Shown: positions 9,355 to 19,328, counted from the first letter of the stretch. The stretch is 37,791 nt of DNA from an uncultured bacterium (GCA_903825415.1 CAIKAN010000088.1:1-37791); one strand, 5' to 3'. Notes: generated by a model from the sequence alone, not told the origin. Numbers and translations are program-made.

Positions 9355-10557
9355 ATGATCTCACCATTCGAAAATGTGCCAGTTGAACCATCACGGGAAT
9401 CCATTGATAGTTCAAAATCTGAAGCGGTCGAACTTCTCGCAGAATTTGCCGATAAATACGACTATGAACATTTTTCATTTGAATCGCTCTACCTATATCT
9501 CAAAAGTTTTAGAACGGAAATATTGAGCGGTGGAAATACTATAAACTTAGACATCGATAGCTTTTCAAATCAAGAATTGGAAGACATATATCAGTCTATC
9601 GATGCGAAGCTGGAACAGAGAAGGCGTGAATTAATAGACAATGTTGATATGGAGACCGATGAAGGCAGATTACTTTCTTCGGAGAGTAGATTATGGGAAA
9701 TGGGCTATGATGGAAAAGTGAAACCGAAAGTACAGACTGCTGTGCTGTTAGGTGGAGTACATGGCGATGAGAGGACTTTGCCTGAACAATTGGATAAGTT
9801 GGTTCGTCACAACGAAAAGACTCGAGATTTCCATATTGACCATTCAAGGGTGTATATAAATTCAAAAGTGAATGTGCCGGCTTTGGAGAATAATACGCGA
9901 GCCTTTTCAGTAGATAAGGGTCAGCTATCTGAAGACGCTGATTTGAATCGTTCTGAAATATCTGATTCATACACTGCTGGAATCAAGAATGAATTACTGG
10001 AAGAAATTTTGAGGCTTGATAAGCCATTTGTTTTAGATATGCATAATGACAGAGAAACTATTGATCCGCACGCAGTGATAATTGGTGGCGAGATTGTTGG
10101 TGCCGTCGATGAAAGACTTCTATTCAAAATCAGATTAGCTATGGAATTGGGAATAGGGCGAATAATCATTGCCGATCCAGAAATCGCGAAAGGGACAATG
10201 ATCTCCGAGGTAGGATCCCGGGATGTCGATGCCGATGGAATGGTAATAGAAGTTAATACTGATGATAAGAAATTCGAATCGGCGAAGATAGCTTTGAAGT
10301 TTCTTTCTGGAGCCGGTGTTGTGAACGATGGACGACCAAGCACTCAGGTCATGATGCAGAAGGAGCTGGAGAGCGCGTTTGCTTTGCCGAAATCAGAGGG
10401 TGAGGTTGAAATAGTTCAATATTCGCTTAATAGGGATATTGATAGAGATCTTAGCCCAGCTAATCCCGTTATGGGAGTTGAATACATGGTGCTTAATGGA
10501 TTTCCAGTTGTGATTCGAAAATTGAAATTGGACGGACAGATATTGCGAGAGGTATGA
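9355..10557 (+). CDS. Putative M14/AspA-AstE-like zinc hydrolase-fold protein
   Basis: GGVHGDE (G-x-x-H-G-D-E), DLNR and DMHND motifs. Track ORF begins at 9334; ATG at 9355 (MISPFENVP) plausible. Confidence 0.55.
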   Translation: MISPFENVPVEPSRESIDSSKSEAVELLAEFADKYDYEHFSFESLYLYLKSFRTEILSGGNTINLDIDSFSNQELEDIYQSIDAKLEQRRRELIDNVDMETDEGRLLSSESRLWEMGYDGKVKPKVQTAVLLGGVHGDERTLPEQLDKLVRHNEKTRDFHIDHSRVYINSKVNVPALENNTRAFSVDKGQLSEDADLNRSEISDSYTAGIKNELLEEILRLDKPFVLDMHNDRETIDPHAVIIGGEIVGAVDERLLFKIRLAMELGIGRIIIADPEIAKGTMISEVGSRDVDADGMVIEVNTDDKKFESAKIALKFLSGAGVVNDGRPSTQVMMQKELESAFALPKSEGEVEIVQYSLNRDIDRDLSPANPVMGVEYMVLNGFPVVIRKLKLDGQILREV

Positions 10558-10598
10558 TATTCTTGTTTCTAAGATTATAAGCTTAATTGTTTAATACA

Positions 10599-11003
10599 AT
10601 GTCTAGTGAATCAATGTTTCAAGGATCACAACCATTAGAAGAGAGAGATTACGATCTGGCACGCAAGCGTGCTGGTATGACCAAGAAAGAGTGGGAGGAT
10701 TATCGTCTTGAAAGGACTCGGGAACTTAATATTCCAGAAACTTCGGGTTGGCCAGATATTATCCGAGCTGGTTGGGATGCTTATAGGAAGGAAAAAGCCA
10801 TCGAATTTGGCTTGCCAGAGGATGCGAGTCAGGAAGAAGTTGAAAAAGCGCAAGCAGAGGCATGGAGAAAGAAAAGGATAATTGAGTTCAAGCTTCCGGA
10901 GAATACTCCCTTGGAAGAAGTGGTAGCAATAGAACGAAAGGAATTTATGAATATGTTAGAGAAAGGCGAATTGCAAGTTTATAATCATTTGAGAAGAAAT
11001 TAA
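10599..11003 (+). CDS. Hypothetical charged protein with internal short repeats
   Basis: Two related segments: KAIEFGLPEDASQEEVEKAQAEAWRKK and RIIEFKLPENTPLEEVVAIERKE. Start at ATG 10599 (MSSESMFQ). Confidence 0.65.
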   Translation: MSSESMFQGSQPLEERDYDLARKRAGMTKKEWEDYRLERTRELNIPETSGWPDIIRAGWDAYRKEKAIEFGLPEDASQEEVEKAQAEAWRKKRIIEFKLPENTPLEEVVAIERKEFMNMLEKGELQVYNHLRRN

Positions 11004-11010
11004 TCAGGTT

Positions 11011-11301
11011 TTACAACAACACGACCTTCTTCCCAAAAGCCCCAGCGATCTGATAGAGGGTAGTCAGAGAGATATTATGTTTACCGCTTTCGAGGCGGGC
11101 GATGACGCTTTGGGGCATGCCGACCTTCTGAGCGAAGGATTTCTGAGTGAGCTTCTTGGAACGGCGGAGCTCGCGGATCTGGCGGATCATTTGGAGACGG
11201 GCAACGCCGAACTCGAATTTTTCTCGGTTCACTTTCGACTTGAGCAGATCGCCGAAAACTTCGTCAAAGGTATTGAATTTTAATGTTTGTTCTTTCTTCA
11301 T
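11011..11301 (-). CDS. higA: XRE-family HTH antitoxin (HigA-like)
   Basis: IRELRRSKKLTQKSFAQKVGMPQSVIARLESGKHNISLTTLYQIAGAFGKKVVL; immediately downstream of a RelE/HigB-like gene. Confidence 0.85.
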   Translation of the reverse strand: MKKEQTLKFNTFDEVFGDLLKSKVNREKFEFGVARLQMIRQIRELRRSKKLTQKSFAQKVGMPQSVIARLESGKHNISLTTLYQIAGAFGKKVVLL

Positions 11302-11302
11302 G

Positions 11303-11623
11303 TTATTTGTTTTGTCTTAACTGTTCCATTAGTAGTGAATAAATGCGTTCTGAAGCCTCAAGCTCTCTTCTGGGTGTTTTCATGCTCTTTTTTGTAAATC
11401 CTCTGAGAATATACAAAGTGCTTCCTTCAAGGCAGAAAATTATTCGGTTTTTTCTAGAAATCAGCTCTTTTATGGGCCCTCTAAGTGTTTTGATATAGGC
11501 TGATTCAAAGTCGCCTTGTCTCATCGACTCGATTTCCATGGCTATTTTCAACTGATCTCCTTCTGGAAGAGAATGAATGAAATTCGTTGCTTGATTTAGG
11601 AATTGTAGGCCGAGTTTGATCAT
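11303..11623 (-). CDS. higB: RelE/HigB-like toxin (Gp49-like family)
   Basis: 106 aa; IKELISRKNRIIFCLEGSTLYILRGFTKKSMKTPRRELEASERI; toxin-first order. Confidence 0.82.
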   Translation of the reverse strand: MIKLGLQFLNQATNFIHSLPEGDQLKIAMEIESMRQGDFESAYIKTLRGPIKELISRKNRIIFCLEGSTLYILRGFTKKSMKTPRRELEASERIYSLLMEQLRQNK

Positions 11624-11671
11624 TCCTGTATGTTACCCCTGTAAAGGAATTTCAACCAGCTCTTGAGCAAG

Positions 11672-11689
11672 TATAGCAAAATTGCTATA
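11672..11689. promoter_or_regulatory. Candidate HigA operator: TATAGCAA-AA-TTGCTATA
   Basis: 18-nt inverted repeat 49 bp upstream of the higB start. Confidence 0.5.
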
Positions 11690-11744
11690 TCGAAGTCAAT
11701 AATGTTTCGGAACATAACGAACCGTCGGATAGTAAACCGCTAAC

Positions 11745-11794
11745 GCAATAACCGTAAAAACACAGCCATTTTGGTCGTATTTTCACGGTTATGC
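11745..11794 (-). terminator. Long hairpin downstream of nusA, possible terminator
   Basis: GCAATAACCGTAAAAACACAGCC / GGTCGTATTTTCACGGTTATGC imperfect inverted repeat. Confidence 0.5.
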
Positions 11795-11813
11795 TGACAA
11801 AAGAGTGAAAGAT

Positions 11814-12965
11814 TTACGCCACCTCTACCTCCGCTGCCGCCACTTCCGCTCCACCCGTAGACTTGATATCTATCTTCCATCCCGTAAGCTTGGCGGCAAG
11901 ACGGACATTCTGACCACCCTTGCCGATTGCAAGACTTTGCTCATCTTCGGTGACTGTGACGATAGCGCGGTGAGCGGTCTCATCCAATTCAAGGCTAACG
12001 ACCTCGGCAGGAGAGAGAGCCTCTTCAATGAAGAGGGCAGGATCCTCATTCCATTCGACGATGTCGATCTTCTCGCCTGACAATTCGCTGGTGACAGTCG
12101 AGACGCGCACTCCGCGCTGGCCGACCATGGAACCGATGGGGTCGATATGGCTATCATGGGAAATCACGGCGACTTTCGATCGTGAACCGGCCTCGCGAGC
12201 AATAGCTTTGATTTCTACAACACCTTGGACGATTTCAGGCGCTTCTGTTTCAAAAAGCTTTGCCAAGAATTTGGGATGAGAGCGAGAAAGCTTTAGGACT
12301 ATGCCTTTTGGAGTCTCCTCAACGGCATAAAGGAAAGCACGGATACGGTCTCCAGTCTTCCAATGCTCGCTGGGAATCTGCTCCTCGTAAGGGATGATGC
12401 CGAGAGCACGGCCCATATTGACATAGACTACGCCTCTTTCGACGCGCTCTACTATTCCAGCGACAATGTCGCCTTCCTTCTGACCGAATTCAGCCATGAC
12501 CGAGACTTTCTCTGCTTCGCGGATCTTCTGGATGATGACCTGTTTGGCTGTTTGAGCGGCGATGCGTCCGAAATCAGCCTTGGCTTCGAGAGGGAAGACC
12601 AGCTCTTCTCCGACCTCTACATCGCGTTTGATCTTCCTAGCATCCTCTATGAGCATATGCTGCTCTGGATTGAAACGGATCTTGATATCTTCGACGGCGG
12701 TATTCTTGAGATCCTCATGATCCATTTCCTCATCGCCTTCCATGATGACCTGATCCTTGCTGACTACGACCTTGACCTGCCAGAATTCCACGCCGCCTGA
12801 AGCAGAGTCGAATGAAGCCCTGATGATTTGGCCTTTCTTGCCATACTCTTTCTTGTAAGCCGTGGCTAGAGCCATAGCGATAGCCTCCAGCGATTTCTCC
12901 TTTGGAATGCCGCGCTCTTCTTCTAACTGGTCTACTACGGAATTGATTACTTTGAGATCGAACAT
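11814..12965 (-). CDS. nusA: Transcription termination/antitermination factor NusA
   Basis: N-terminal domain, S1 (GDIVAGIVERVERGVVYVNMGRALGIIPYEEQIP) and KH domains (DPIGSMVGQRGVRVSTV; SLAIGKGGQNVRLAAKLTGWKIDI). Confidence 0.96.
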   Translation of the reverse strand: MFDLKVINSVVDQLEEERGIPKEKSLEAIAMALATAYKKEYGKKGQIIRASFDSASGGVEFWQVKVVVSKDQVIMEGDEEMDHEDLKNTAVEDIKIRFNPEQHMLIEDARKIKRDVEVGEELVFPLEAKADFGRIAAQTAKQVIIQKIREAEKVSVMAEFGQKEGDIVAGIVERVERGVVYVNMGRALGIIPYEEQIPSEHWKTGDRIRAFLYAVEETPKGIVLKLSRSHPKFLAKLFETEAPEIVQGVVEIKAIAREAGSRSKVAVISHDSHIDPIGSMVGQRGVRVSTVTSELSGEKIDIVEWNEDPALFIEEALSPAEVVSLELDETAHRAIVTVTEDEQSLAIGKGGQNVRLAAKLTGWKIDIKSTGGAEVAAAEVEVA

Positions 12966-13291
12966 ATATTTAGTTGTTATTAAGTTTTTCTAATGCGTTC
13001 TGTTAAACGAACAAGTCCGCGAACGAGCGGACGACTGATGGAGGTACTATAACATGGAATGAAAATAGATACAAGGAATTCTATGTGTAAAGATACGTCA
13101 ATAAACCTATATTTATAGCCATGATTCTGATTATACATTGACAATCAAGGTAATAGTATGCTAGTCTATTGATAGTTATTTGAAAAGAGCCGTCGTTCAT
13201 ATATTGAGGATTCACTGCAGAAATTAGCCCTTTATGCTCTTGGAAGAGTGAAAGAGAGGGTTGAAACTGTAGTGAAACACTGATCAATATT

Positions 13292-13507
13292 ATGAAATAC
13301 GCGAGGTTATGTATAACGACATCGGCAATTATTGCTTTTGTCTTGACCATGTTGGTCATGCCTTCATCCTTTGTTGGACCGTGGAAACGGATTACGGTCC
13401 TGCTTGGAATCCCGTTGTTCGTTCAATGCTTTGGGATGGGCATTGTTTACGCGATCAATGCTTGTCGGATGGACAACAAGGATGAAGATGCGTGGCGTTC
13501 GGTGTGA
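13292..13507 (+). CDS. Hypothetical small membrane protein
   Basis: 71 aa with two hydrophobic segments; followed by a terminator. Confidence 0.5.
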   Translation: MKYARLCITTSAIIAFVLTMLVMPSSFVGPWKRITVLLGIPLFVQCFGMGIVYAINACRMDNKDEDAWRSV

Positions 13508-13527
13508 TGTGATCCATCGAACATTTT

Positions 13528-13560
13528 GGCGGTTGGCGAAAGCTGGCCGCCTTTTTTGTA
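13528..13560 (+). terminator. Rho-independent terminator
   Basis: GGCGG..CCGCC followed by TTTTTT. Confidence 0.75.
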
Positions 13561-13575
13561 TGAATATAAGTTATG

Positions 13576-13594
13576 GGGGATGTGTCACATCCCC
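13576..13594. repeat. Perfect 19-nt palindrome GGGGATGTG-T-CACATCCCC
   Basis: Upstream of the dinD-like gene. Confidence 0.6.
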
Positions 13595-13720
13595 TTCACA
13601 TCCACTTTTGAATTAAAAAATGAATATTTTTTTTCACTAGATTGAATTTTCTATGAAAAGAGTACAATTCACAACAGAGAAGCCTGCCTCTCTGTTTAAA
13701 AGCCTAACAATTCAAGAAAT

Positions 13721-14392
13721 ATGAAAAATACTCCAAATGAAAATAGAGAATTGCAAACGATCGGTCCGAGCAAAGATTTCGAGTCTATCAAAAAGATCGA
13801 TGAGAATGGCGTGGAATATTGGACGGCGAGGGAGCTGATGCAAGTTCTGGGTTATTCGCTTTGGCAGAATTTCGAATCAGTTATAAAGAAAGCCCAGCAG
13901 AGTTGTGTAAATAGCAGACAGTTTCCTCAAGACCATTTTATTGATATCAATAAATTGACGCAAGTAGGCCACGGAATCGTTAGAAAATTTGACGATTACA
14001 AATTGGATAGGTTTGCTTGTTATCTGATTGCACAGAATGGTGATTCGAGTAAACCTGCTATTGCATTGGCGCAAACCTACTTTGCAATTCAAACCCGCAA
14101 ACAAGAGATACTCGATAATTTATCAGAAACAGAAAAGAGGATTATGAAACGACAAGAAGTATCAGATAAGAATAAGCTTCTTTTTAGCACAGCCAAATTG
14201 GCGGGCGTTTCAAACTTCGGACTTTTCAATGATGCTGGATATAAGGGCTTGTACACAATGTCTTTGAAGGATGTTGAAAATAAGAAGGGAATTACGAAAG
14301 GAGAATTGTTAGATCGTGCAGGGGGTGAAGAATTGGCGCAATACACAGTAATCCAATGCGGCTCTCTCTCTTATTTGATACAATGTGCGTAG
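13721..14392 (+). CDS. dinD: DinD-like protein, apparently C-terminally truncated
   Basis: IDENGVEYWTARELMQVLGYSLWQNFESVIKKA..., YFAIQTRKQE, LFNDAGYKGLYTMSLKDV; ends shortly after the RAGGEELA segment. Confidence 0.8.
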   Translation: MKNTPNENRELQTIGPSKDFESIKKIDENGVEYWTARELMQVLGYSLWQNFESVIKKAQQSCVNSRQFPQDHFIDINKLTQVGHGIVRKFDDYKLDRFACYLIAQNGDSSKPAIALAQTYFAIQTRKQEILDNLSETEKRIMKRQEVSDKNKLLFSTAKLAGVSNFGLFNDAGYKGLYTMSLKDVENKKGITKGELLDRAGGEELAQYTVIQCGSLSYLIQCA

Positions 14393-14450
14393 CAAACGAA
14401 AGGCATGCGTGACTTTTGCCTTTTTACTTTCCACTTTAAACTTTTTAATC

Positions 14451-16199
14451 ATGTCTGTTGAAGATAATCAGCTATATAAGTTCATTCTAGACTCCGGACT
14501 TGTGACCAGAGCGGATCTCGACGCCGCCAAGAAAGAGACCGAGAGCAGCAAAAAGCGCTTAGGCGATATCTTGGTGGCACAAGGCAAGATCACCGCTGAC
14601 AATCTGCGACGCATGTATGCCTATGTCCTCGGCATACCATTCGTCGATCTCAAGGGCAAGAAGGTCCCTTTCGAGGTTCTTTCCTTGATCCCAGAACCGA
14701 TCGCGCGCACCCACAATATCATCGCTTTCAAGAAAACCGATACGACTCTTGAAGTCGCCATGCTAGATGTCAATGATCTGTCTGCCATCGATTTCATAAA
14801 AAAGAAAGTCCAGCTGAAGATTTTGGCGCGATTGACTGATGTTGATTCCGTCAGAGAAGCGCTGGTGCAATATCAGAAAAGCTTGAAAGCTGAGTTCGGC
14901 GATATCATCCAGAAAGAGACCGAATCTATAAGGATGATCTCGGAGGAAAAAGGCGAAGCCGTTTCGGAAGAAGATCTCAAGAAGATCGCCGAGGGTTTGC
15001 CTGTCGTCCGTATCGTTGATACCTTGGTCAAGCATGCGATCCTTCAGAATGCATCCGATATCCATATAGAACCCATGGAAGAGCAGGTTCTCGTTCGCTA
15101 CCGCATTGACGGTCTCCTTCATGATGCCATGGTCTTACCACGACAGGCTGGAGCATCGATCACGGCGCGCATCAAGGTCTTGTCCAATCTAAAGCTCGAT
15201 GAAAAACGCTTGCCCCAAGACGGTCGCTTCAAAGTAGATGTCAATAATGAAAAAGTCTCATTCCGCGTATCCATCTTGCCGACGTATTATGGCGAAAAGA
15301 CCGTCATGCGTCTTTTGCGCGAGAATATAACGGGCTTTACTTTGGAGTACTTGAATTTCCATGGAGAAGGGCTTGAGCGCATCCATAAGGCTTTGAAACA
15401 ATCTACAGGTATGATCCTCACTACTGGTCCAACAGGATCCGGAAAGACGACTACTCTGTATACCATGTTGGACCTATTGAATCAGCCGGATGTGAATATC
15501 TCGACGATCGAAGACCCTATCGAATACCAGATGGCACGCATCAATCAGACACAAGTCAGGCCGGAGATCGGGTTCTCTTTCGCCCAAGGCATACGCACTT
15601 TGGTGCGTCAAGACCCAGATATAATCATGGTCGGTGAGATCCGCGACAATGAGACGGCGGCTTTGGCTGTGAATGCTTCGCTCACAGGCCACTTGGTGCT
15701 TTCTACTTTGCACACAAATTCGGCCGCAGGAGCCATACCTCGCCTTTTGGATATGAAAGTCGAGTCTTTCTTGTTGGTATCGACTCTGGATATCGTAATT
15801 GGTCAGCGCTTGGTGCGCCGTTTGACCGATAATAAAGAGCGATATTTCCTTTCGAAAGACGAATTCGCCCAACTGAAAAAGATCGTCGATCTGGACCACG
15901 TTCTAGACGCTTTGAAAGCAGACAAGGTCGTTAAGCCTAACGATACTTGGGATAAGATTCCGTTCTATAAGCCTGTGGCTTCCGGAGATGATGACGGATT
16001 CAAGTCTCGAGTCGGCATACATGAAGTGTTGCTCATGACCCAAAGCATCAAGGAGCTGATCATGAAGACTTCGACTACTTCGGCTATCGAAGATCAGGCC
16101 AAAAAAGAAGGCATGCTTACGATGCTTGAGGATGGCATATACAAGTGTGCTGCTGGAATGACGACGATAGAGGAGGTATTGAGGGTTATTACAGAGTAA
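14451..16199 (+). CDS. pilB: Type IV pilus assembly ATPase PilB/GspE
   Basis: Walker A GPTGSGKTTTLYT, IEDPIEYQM, RQDPDIIMVGEIRD, GHLVLSTLHTN. Start at ATG 14451 (MSVEDNQLYKF). Confidence 0.96.
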   Translation: MSVEDNQLYKFILDSGLVTRADLDAAKKETESSKKRLGDILVAQGKITADNLRRMYAYVLGIPFVDLKGKKVPFEVLSLIPEPIARTHNIIAFKKTDTTLEVAMLDVNDLSAIDFIKKKVQLKILARLTDVDSVREALVQYQKSLKAEFGDIIQKETESIRMISEEKGEAVSEEDLKKIAEGLPVVRIVDTLVKHAILQNASDIHIEPMEEQVLVRYRIDGLLHDAMVLPRQAGASITARIKVLSNLKLDEKRLPQDGRFKVDVNNEKVSFRVSILPTYYGEKTVMRLLRENITGFTLEYLNFHGEGLERIHKALKQSTGMILTTGPTGSGKTTTLYTMLDLLNQPDVNISTIEDPIEYQMARINQTQVRPEIGFSFAQGIRTLVRQDPDIIMVGEIRDNETAALAVNASLTGHLVLSTLHTNSAAGAIPRLLDMKVESFLLVSTLDIVIGQRLVRRLTDNKERYFLSKDEFAQLKKIVDLDHVLDALKADKVVKPNDTWDKIPFYKPVASGDDDGFKSRVGIHEVLLMTQSIKELIMKTSTTSAIEDQAKKEGMLTMLEDGIYKCAAGMTTIEEVLRVITE

Positions 16200-16202
16200 T
16201 TT

Positions 16203-16317
16203 CAAAATCCAAAATCCAAATGTCAAATCAAATCAAAAATCCAAATATCAAATCCAAGCTTAGTCATTTGATCTTTGGGCTTGATTTGAAATTTGGATTT
16301 TGAAATTTGGATTTTTA
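16203..16317. repeat. Long AT-rich intergenic inverted repeat (copy B)
   Basis: AAAATCCAAAATCCAAATGTCAAATCAAATC.. / ..GATTTGAAATTTGGATTTTGAAATTTGGATTTT between pilB and pilC. Confidence 0.8.
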
Positions 16318-16322
16318 TTATC

Positions 16323-17546
16323 ATGTCCCATTTCATCTATAAAGCCAGGAAGCCAGACGGAGAGATATACTCGAGCGAGCGCGAGGCGGCCGATCGCTTT
16401 GAGCTATATCGCTTGATAAGAGAAGGCGGCGATGAGATCGTTTCTGCCAAAGAGAGGAATGCCGCTAGCGGTATCGTTCATTGGTTGCAATCGATAACGG
16501 TATCATTCAATCCGGTCAAGGCTGTCGAGAAGATAAATTTTGTCAGGAATCTGGGTTCGATGCTAGAGGCTGGCTTGGCTCTTTCGCGCGCTCTTTCCGT
16601 CATCGAGCGTCAGACGAGGAATAAATACTTCAAGAAGATCCTATTGGCCGTGATCGCTGATATCAATAAAGGGAACACTTTCTCTGATTCTTTGAAAAAA
16701 TACCCGAAAGTCTTCTCAGAGCTTATGACGTCGATGGTGCATGCTGGCGAGCAGAGCGGCACCCTAGCTGAATCTCTCAAGATCGTCGGCGTTCAAATGG
16801 AGAATGCTAACAATCTCGAGCGTCGAGTGAGAGGGGCGCTCATCTATCCTATAGTGATCTTTGTGCTCATGATCGCGATCGGCATCCTCATGTTCATCTT
16901 TGTCGTGCCGACCCTCATGAAGACATTTACCGAGCTCAAGGTTCCTCTGCCGTTTACCACTAGGATGGTTCTGGGCGCCAGCGATTTCATTCAGACCGAT
17001 GGAATATGGGTAGCTATAGGAGCTATCATTATAGCTGGGGGAATATATTATTGGACTCGCCAAGCTTCCGGAAAAAAGCTCACGCATGCTTTGATATTGA
17101 AATTACCGTTCATCGGTTCTCTATCACAAGAGGTCAATGCCGCGCGTACGGCGCGTACGATGTCTTCTTTGCTAGGTGCTGGTGTGGATGTCGTCGAAGC
17201 GGTCAATATAACGTCCGAGGTCGTGCAAAATATATACTTCAAGGCCGTGTTAAAGCAGGCGGCTGAGGCGATAAAGAAGGGTGAGCTCATGTCCAAAGTT
17301 TTCAATGCTCATACCAAGCTATATCCGATATTCCTTGCAGAGATGATGAGCGTAGGCGAAGAAACGGGGAAGATCAAGGATATGCTCTCGAGCGTGGCTC
17401 ATTATTATGAAGACGATGTGGATATAAGGACCAAGGATATGTCGACGGTCATCGAACCTTTGCTCATGGTGGTCATCGGCGGGGCGGTCGGATTCTTCGC
17501 TATCTCGATCATTTCTCCGATTTATTCGCTTGTAAACGCTGTCTAA
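16323..17546 (+). CDS. pilC: Type IV pilus inner-membrane platform protein PilC/GspF
   Basis: FVRNLGSMLEAGLALSRALSVIERQ, VMSVGEETGK-like C-terminal half, DMSTVIEPLLMVVIGGAVGFFAISIISPIYSL. Start at ATG 16323. Confidence 0.95.
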   Translation: MSHFIYKARKPDGEIYSSEREAADRFELYRLIREGGDEIVSAKERNAASGIVHWLQSITVSFNPVKAVEKINFVRNLGSMLEAGLALSRALSVIERQTRNKYFKKILLAVIADINKGNTFSDSLKKYPKVFSELMTSMVHAGEQSGTLAESLKIVGVQMENANNLERRVRGALIYPIVIFVLMIAIGILMFIFVVPTLMKTFTELKVPLPFTTRMVLGASDFIQTDGIWVAIGAIIIAGGIYYWTRQASGKKLTHALILKLPFIGSLSQEVNAARTARTMSSLLGAGVDVVEAVNITSEVVQNIYFKAVLKQAAEAIKKGELMSKVFNAHTKLYPIFLAEMMSVGEETGKIKDMLSSVAHYYEDDVDIRTKDMSTVIEPLLMVVIGGAVGFFAISIISPIYSLVNAV

Positions 17547-19328
17547 ATGAAAAGAGGCTTCACTCTCATAGAGGTAGTAGTAGGCGCGGCTATCTTTTTG
17601 ATAGTGGCTTTGGCCGCATATAGCGCGTACTCCAGCGTATTCCAGCTAGCCAATAGCAATCAATCTAGGATATTGGCCGTAGGTTTAGCAGATGAGCAAT
17701 TCGAGATCCTACGGAATATGCCTTATAGCAATATAGGAGAGGTCAATGGTATTCCTGCTGGAACCATTCCACAGACTCAGACTTTGACTCGCGGAGGCAT
17801 CTCTTTCACAGTGACCACCGTGATCCGCAATGTCGATCTGCCTTTTGATGGGATCATGGGCAGCACTACGAATAATGATCTGAAGCCTGCTGATAATAAG
17901 CTGGCACAGATCACCGTCTCCTGTGATTCATGCAAAGGATTCCAGCCTATCTCTGTGACAGGGTATATCGCTCCAAAGAACGTCGAAGCTAACTCGACCA
18001 ATGGTTCGTTGAAAGTCCAAGTCTTTAATGCGAACGGGGACCCCGTTCAAGGAGCCTCTGTGCATGTTGTTGATACGGCGACCTCGACTCCGATCATAGT
18101 CGATGACACGACGGCTAATGATGGCATATTGCAGGTCATCGACGTTCCGCCGGGAGTCACTGCATATTCGGTCTCGGCGATGAAATCAGGTTATTCTACA
18201 GATCAGACTTATTCGCCGAGCGGCGGCAATCCGAGTCCTCTGAAGCCTTATGTTACAGTCGCCGCGCAGCAGCTTTCACAGGTCAGCCTTTCCATCGACA
18301 AATTGAGCTCGTTGAACTTCAATAGCGTCAGTCCGACATGTCAGAGCGTGGGGAATTTCCACTTCAATATGGTGGGTGGAAAACAGATAGGAGTAAGTGT
18401 CCCTAAATACAGCCAGAGCTTAGTAACTAATTCCATTGGGGCTCTCGGCCTTAATTCTATGGAATGGGATTCCTATTCTGTAACTACCAATGATTCTTCG
18501 TATTATCTGGCAGGCGTCAATCCTCTGAATCCCATATCTCTCAGCCCAAATAGCACTCAAGGCGTCCAGCTTATAGTCGTTCCCAAGTCTGCGAACGCCA
18601 TTCTCGTGACTGTAAAAGACAGTTCGACTCATCTGCCTATATCCAATGCCACTGTCAGGCTTTCTGGAGGACCATCTAGCTATGATAAGACCTTGATAAC
18701 AGGACAGGGATATCTTAACCAGGTCGACTGGTCTCTGGGCAGCGGACAGGATTCGTTTGTAAACCCTAGCAGGTACTGGAATGATGATGGAAATGTCGAT
18801 ACAGCGACTTCTAGCGGTAATATCCTTTTGAAGAAAGTGTCTGGTTCATATAAGCCGAGTGGCTGGCTAGAATCATCGACTTTTGATACGGGTACATCGA
18901 GCAATTTTTATAGCCTATCATGGTTGCCAGGCAGCCAGCCTATTCCCGCAGGCGCAAGCAGTACATTGTTCCAATTCGCAACCAGTCCTTCTTCTACGCC
19001 ATCGACCTGGAATTATCTCGGACCAGATGGTACCTCAGGAAGCTATTACAATTCTCCAAATTCAACGATCAGTACTGCAAATAATGGCAATGAATATGCG
19101 CGTTACAAGCTGTTCCTGTCTACGTTGTCGACATCGGTAACGCCGTCCGTCTCTAATGTCTCGTTCACGTTCACTTCCGGCTGTACCCCTCCGGGACAAG
19201 TCATCTTTTCCGGTCTTTCCGCAGGCTCGTATCAGTTGAATATTTCAAAGAGCGGCTATACATCTTATTCTGGAACTATTCCAGTCAACAGCGGTTGGGG
19301 CGAGCAACAGATACAGTTGGGGCCATAA
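17547..19328 (+). CDS. Prepilin-type protein with carboxypeptidase-regulatory-like domains
   Basis: MKRGFTLIEVVVGAAIFLIVALAAYSAYSSVF prepilin signal; SLKVQVFNANGDPVQGASVHVVDTATSTP segment. Confidence 0.85.
   Translation: MKRGFTLIEVVVGAAIFLIVALAAYSAYSSVFQLANSNQSRILAVGLADEQFEILRNMPYSNIGEVNGIPAGTIPQTQTLTRGGISFTVTTVIRNVDLPFDGIMGSTTNNDLKPADNKLAQITVSCDSCKGFQPISVTGYIAPKNVEANSTNGSLKVQVFNANGDPVQGASVHVVDTATSTPIIVDDTTANDGILQVIDVPPGVTAYSVSAMKSGYSTDQTYSPSGGNPSPLKPYVTVAAQQLSQVSLSIDKLSSLNFNSVSPTCQSVGNFHFNMVGGKQIGVSVPKYSQSLVTNSIGALGLNSMEWDSYSVTTNDSSYYLAGVNPLNPISLSPNSTQGVQLIVVPKSANAILVTVKDSSTHLPISNATVRLSGGPSSYDKTLITGQGYLNQVDWSLGSGQDSFVNPSRYWNDDGNVDTATSSGNILLKKVSGSYKPSGWLESSTFDTGTSSNFYSLSWLPGSQPIPAGASSTLFQFATSPSSTPSTWNYLGPDGTSGSYYNSPNSTISTANNGNEYARYKLFLSTLSTSVTPSVSNVSFTFTSGCTPPGQVIFSGLSAGSYQLNISKSGYTSYSGTIPVNSGWGEQQIQLGP

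Noticed and set aside
12363-12800. 145-aa plus-strand ORF
   Set aside because: Antisense to nusA, whose domains are clear.
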